DNA from: Vagococcus allomyrinae | GTDB lineage: Bacteria > Bacillota > Bacilli > Lactobacillales > Vagococcaceae | Length of the DNA stretch: 64,000 nt | NCBI RefSeq assembly: GCF_017829975.1 | Contig: NZ_JAEEGA010000003.1 | Span: forward strand, 124,001 to 188,000 | Reading direction: 5' to 3' | Shown: one piece after another, positions 61,108-64,000 of the stretch | Position numbering within the stretch: the first letter of the stretch is position 1 | Layout: each line of letters opens with the position of its first letter | Made by a program: the position numbers and the translations under genes | Notes under the pieces: model-generated | Database searches by the model: none | Told to the model about the DNA's origin: nothing | Seen by the model: only the letters and a program-made list of their open reading frames with translations

Positions 61108-61782
61108 TTATTTCACTTTATTTTTTATAATGTTTTTAATGCTTGTCACTACTTCGTTAATCGATAAACCCGTTGTGTCAAGCCTAATCGCATCTTCGGC
61201 TTGAACTAACGGTGAATTTTCTCGTGTAGAATCTTTGTAATCACGGGCTTCGATTTCAGCTTTTAAGCTCTCATAATCGGTCATGATGCCTTTAGCTATG
61301 TTTTCTTTGTAACGTCTTTCCGCTCGTTCATCCACACTGGCCACCAAAAAAATCTTGACCTCAGCTTGCGGTAAAACAGCTGTGCCGATATCCCGTCCAT
61401 CCATCACAACGCCACCACTAGTCGCAAGTTGACGCTGACGTCTCACCAACTCCAAGCGAATTTCTTTGTGAGCGGAAACTTGTGATACTAAATTCGTTAC
61501 ATTTGGTTGACGTATAGCCTCAGTGATGTCTCGATCACCCAAAAATACTAACTGTCCATCTGTTCCTTGCTTAAAGGAAATCGTCAATTGACGGACTAGT
61601 TCACTTAATTTTTGCTCATCACTTGGATCAACTTGTTGCTCAAGTGATGCGTAAGTGATCGCCCGATACATCGCACCAGTGTCCACATAAATGTAGCCCA
61701 AATCTTTGGCTAAAATTTTAGCCACCGTGCTTTTACCTGCAGAAGCAGGTCCATCAATCGCAATACTTATTTTTCCACTCAT
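61108..61782 (-). CDS. cmk: Cytidylate kinase
   Basis: 224 residues. P-loop [41 protein letters not shown] (LID and CMP-binding region) and the [11 protein letters not shown] region. It phosphorylates CMP and dCMP with ATP. The start is ATG 61782 after AAAAAGGGG; the frame from 61809 lies within the previous terminator region and is rejected. Precedes rpsA. Confidence 0.95.
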   Translation of the reverse strand: MSGKISIAIDGPASAGKSTVAKILAKDLGYIYVDTGAMYRAITYASLEQQVDPSDEQKLSELVRQLTISFKQGTDGQLVFLGDRDITEAIRQPNVTNLVSQVSAHKEIRLELVRRQRQLATSGGVVMDGRDIGTAVLPQAEVKIFLVASVDERAERRYKENIAKGIMTDYESLKAEIEARDYKDSTRENSPLVQAEDAIRLDTTGLSINEVVTSIKNIIKNKVK

Positions 61783-61825
61783 TATAAAACCCCTTTTTCT
61801 TTTAACCATTGGATCACTTCACAAG

Positions 61826-61853
61826 AAAAAGCTGCCTTACGACAGCTTTTTTT
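61826..61853 (-). terminator. Terminator of the LysM protein gene
   Basis: Stem AAAAAGCTG / CAGCTTTTT with an eight-base loop, two bases past the LysM gene stop on the minus strand. Confidence 0.8.
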
Positions 61854-61854
61854 G

Positions 61855-62454
61855 CTATTTCACTTTTAATTGTTGTCCTACTGAAATATCATTGCCCGTA
61901 ATACCATTCAAAGCACGCAACTGGTCTTCAGAGATCCCATACTGTATAGAGAGTCTATATATGTTATCACCAGGCTGAACCACATGTACGTCACCGCTAA
62001 CAGCTTGATTCTGCTGATCTGTCGCTGTATTGTTTGCATTTTGGTCTGTTTGCTGATTTTGTTGAGCAGCTAGCTCAGCTGCCTTGGCTTCGTCGGCAGC
62101 TTTCTGAGCGGCAGCCGCTTGTTTTTCTGCCTCTGCTGCTTTTGATGCCTCAAGGGACGAACTGTCGACTGTCGAGTTTGACTCTTTGGTTACAGAGGAA
62201 CTAGGCGCTGTTGACGTTGAGCTCTTCATCACAATATCGTTCTCTTTTTTCGGCTTAGCATATCGATTTTGGGAAATACTATACATATAAGCCAATATGC
62301 CCGCTATGGCCACTAAAAGTACCACTAGTATGGAAATAAATACAGCATTGCTTGACTTTTTAGTTCGTTTATTTGCCCTTGAAGAGGACGTGTCATATTC
62401 AGTTTCATAAATGGGCTGTTCCCATGGTTCTTTACGTTCATTATCTTTATTCAC
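61855..62454 (-). CDS. Membrane-anchored LysM domain protein
   Basis: 199 residues. A hydrophilic cytoplasmic start (EPWEQPIYETEYDTSSS) is followed by one membrane helix (VFISILVVLLVAIAGILAYMY, about residues 38-58), a long Ser/Thr then Ala/Gln/Lys-rich linker (coiled-coil-like AAEAEKQAAAAQKAADEAK), and a C-terminal LysM domain VVQPGDNIYRLSIQYGIS, which binds peptidoglycan. It resembles the LysM protein encoded upstream of cmk in Enterococcus. A wall-sensing or hydrolase-partner role is possible; there is no catalytic domain. Start behind TAGGAGG. Confidence 0.85.
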   Translation of the reverse strand: MNKDNERKEPWEQPIYETEYDTSSSRANKRTKKSSNAVFISILVVLLVAIAGILAYMYSISQNRYAKPKKENDIVMKSSTSTAPSSSVTKESNSTVDSSSLEASKAAEAEKQAAAAQKAADEAKAAELAAQQNQQTDQNANNTATDQQNQAVSGDVHVVQPGDNIYRLSIQYGISEDQLRALNGITGNDISVGQQLKVK

Positions 62455-62521
62455 GAAAATCCTCCTAATTATTCTTCTGCTAATTATTTTACCACAAACT
62501 TGCCTTTGATGCCCTTAATAT

Positions 62522-63952
62522 TCAAAATATGAATAATTTTTTAAGGTTTTCTTGCCAATTTTTAGGTAAACTTAAGTTTCTTTCAGATGTTAAATGGCTT
62601 TCAGGCAAGATTTTACCATAGTTTCCACAGTTATCGCAACAAACTTGATTAATTTCTTTCATTTTTTCTGAAAAATACGCTAGCAAGTAAGCTCGTCTAC
62701 AAGTGGTTAGCTCAATATACATCAGCATCTGCGTCAATTGCTGGCGTTTTTCCTGCTGCTTGACTAACAATGCGGTCACTAACTCCTCCAGGGTGTAATC
62801 CTGTCTTAAATAGCCCTCAAACCACTTCTCCTGAAGTTCAGCCAGCTGACCTTTGTGAGCTTGAATAAATTCTGGCGTCTGTTGCTGGAAGGTTGATAAT
62901 TGCTGGCTGATTTTTGCAAGTTCGGCTTGCATGTGGTAATAAATCTGCTCGTCCCCTTTTTGATATAAAAGGACAGCTAAACTCCGTTTGCCATCTCTAC
63001 CTGCTCGACCCGACTCCTGTAAATAGGCTTCAACGCTGGCTGGCAAATGATAGTGAACAATAAACCCGACGTTGGCTTTGTTAACCCCCATGCCAAAAGC
63101 GCTTGTTGCACAAAGGACGTCTAACTGATCTCCTAAAAACTGTTGTTGGATCAGGGAGCGTTCTTGATTGCTCATATCACCGTGATAAAACGCCACCCGT
63201 TTGGAGGTTCTTTGGTTTAGCAATCGTGTCACTTCTTCCGCTCGTTTGCGACTGGCAAAATAAATGATGCCAGGCACGTCCGTCTCCTTTAACAAGGATT
63301 CGATATATGTTAGTTTATCCCCAGTTTTCACTACCTCATACGTAATATTCGGACGATTAACTGATTCGCGAATGACCAGCGGTTGCTGATGAACAAACAG
63401 CTTTTTGCGGATATCTTCAGCTACTTTTTCAGTTGCGGTGGCTGTTAAAGCCAGTACTTTGGTAATCCTCAATTCCTCTATGACGTCTTGTAGCCGTTCA
63501 TATTCTGGTCTAAAATCAATGCCCCACTGAGAAATGCAGTGAGCCTCATCAACTACGAATAATGAAATATCCAGCTCTTGCAAACGCTGGCGAACTTTAT
63601 CTTGCATTAACATCTCTGGACTAAAAAAAACAAATTTATACTGGGCTAAATTGGACAACGCCCACTCTTTTCCCTGATAGTCCAACTGACCATTGATCGC
63701 AATACTCCGCTTTTCACCTTGCTGTTTTAACTGTTGAACTTGATCTTCCATCAGCGAAATCAAAGGTGAAACGATAATGGTCGTCCCTTTGAATAGATAG
63801 CTAGGCAACTGATAACACAAACTTTTCCCTGTACCCGTTGGCAAAATTGATAAGGTTTCGTCATTCGCTAAAACCGCCTCGACGGTTTCTCTTTGCCCGG
63901 CCTTAAACTGACTAAAACCAAAACGCTCTTTTAACAAGGCCTCAATTGTCAT
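62522..63952 (-). CDS. recQ: RecQ family ATP-dependent DNA helicase
   Basis: 476 residues, the short RecQ form found in Lactobacillales, with helicase and zinc/RQC remnants but no HRDC domain. Motif I LPTGTGKSLCYQL, motif II VDEAHCISQWG, motif III ALTATAT, motif V/VI ATSAFGMGVNK and ESGRAGRDGK, and the zinc-binding cysteines near the end (CRRAYLLAYF, CCDNCGNYGK). It unwinds DNA 3'-5' in recombination and repair. The upstream gene, probably ypbB, ends six bases before it. ATG behind GGAGGGTAACTT. Confidence 0.9.
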   Translation of the reverse strand: MTIEALLKERFGFSQFKAGQRETVEAVLANDETLSILPTGTGKSLCYQLPSYLFKGTTIIVSPLISLMEDQVQQLKQQGEKRSIAINGQLDYQGKEWALSNLAQYKFVFFSPEMLMQDKVRQRLQELDISLFVVDEAHCISQWGIDFRPEYERLQDVIEELRITKVLALTATATEKVAEDIRKKLFVHQQPLVIRESVNRPNITYEVVKTGDKLTYIESLLKETDVPGIIYFASRKRAEEVTRLLNQRTSKRVAFYHGDMSNQERSLIQQQFLGDQLDVLCATSAFGMGVNKANVGFIVHYHLPASVEAYLQESGRAGRDGKRSLAVLLYQKGDEQIYYHMQAELAKISQQLSTFQQQTPEFIQAHKGQLAELQEKWFEGYLRQDYTLEELVTALLVKQQEKRQQLTQMLMYIELTTCRRAYLLAYFSEKMKEINQVCCDNCGNYGKILPESHLTSERNLSLPKNWQENLKKLFIF

Positions 63953-63955
63953 AAG

Positions 63956-64000
63956 TTACCCTCCTCGAAGATGATGAATTTGAAAACAACGAAATGCAAA
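63956..64000 (-). CDS. C-terminal end of an upstream gene, possibly ypbB-like
   Basis: The last 14 codons of a minus-strand frame (reading ...FAFRCFQIHHLRGG) end with TAA at 63956-63958, four bases before the recQ start. In Enterococcus and Bacillus a helix-turn-helix protein (YpbB) precedes recQ, and a basic aromatic tail fits, but so few residues prove nothing. The reading frame is inferred from the spacing. Confidence 0.35.
   Translation of the reverse strand, partial: FAFRCFQIHHLRGG

Noticed and set aside
1-64000. tRNA, rRNA, RNase P, tmRNA, CRISPR, phage or transposase genes
   Set aside because: I looked for their typical motifs on both strands by eye and found none; weak or unusual ones could be missed.

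Overview
The window looks like chromosomal DNA from a low-GC Gram-positive lactic acid bacterium of the Enterococcaceae, probably Vagococcus or a close relative (inference). The pointers are an Enterococcus-type ptb-buk-bkd operon, a D-aspartate ligase/aspartate racemase pair, a water-forming NADH oxidase, YpiA/YpiB, YozE, YpmS and a sortase-anchored nucleotidase. Gene order is mostly core genome, and most genes lie on the minus strand. I saw no tRNA, rRNA, CRISPR array, transposase or prophage gene.

Region by region. 1-3.6 kb: the start of a maltose/galactoside-type acetyltransferase, a PadR regulator with its HAAS/DUF4097 membrane partner, and an Eis-like acetyltransferase. 3.6-11.2 kb: NADH oxidase, a TetR/zinc-ribbon/TfoX-C operon divergent from a SnoaL-like gene, an acyl-CoA synthetase-like gene, a GNAT, a HAD phosphatase, pyroglutamyl peptidase and a small membrane protein. 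11.2-21.9 kb: a heterodimeric ABC exporter, an aldo/keto reductase, a 1438-residue wall-anchored protein with two 5'-nucleotidase units in tandem, and an MFS transporter. 22-28.9 kb: ptb-buk-bkdD-bkdA-bkdB-bkdC, which converts branched-chain 2-oxoacids to acyl-CoA, acyl-phosphate and ATP; a cre site overlaps its promoter. 29-36.9 kb: an AI-2E family permease, an OatA-like acyltransferase, then degV, a GDSL lipase, ypmS, msrA and yozE, and a haemolysin III family protein.

37-42.5 kb is a peptidoglycan block: murE, D-Asp ligase (aslA) and aspartate racemase (racD), preceded by a glutamine-dependent asparagine synthase that may amidate the D-Asp bridge. 42.6-52.6 kb carries folA, thyA, an Uup-type ABC-F protein, cca, dapB, a YitT protein and ypiA-ypiB. 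53-57 kb holds short plus-strand genes (VanZ, DUF554, two GNATs, a methyltransferase). 57.4-64 kb is core: HU, der, rpsA, cmk, a LysM protein and recQ.

The least explained signal is a family of at least four dispersed intergenic repeats (about 22.0, 35.1, 46.2 and 52.8 kb). They have near-palindromic GATAGTTCC/GGAACTATC ends and interiors of different length, like a miniature non-autonomous element. Other points worth checking are the tandem nucleotidase with its LPQMG sorting signal, half-sites upstream of nox, a possible orphan transcript between two terminators near 29.1 kb, and structured leaders ahead of der and the HU gene.
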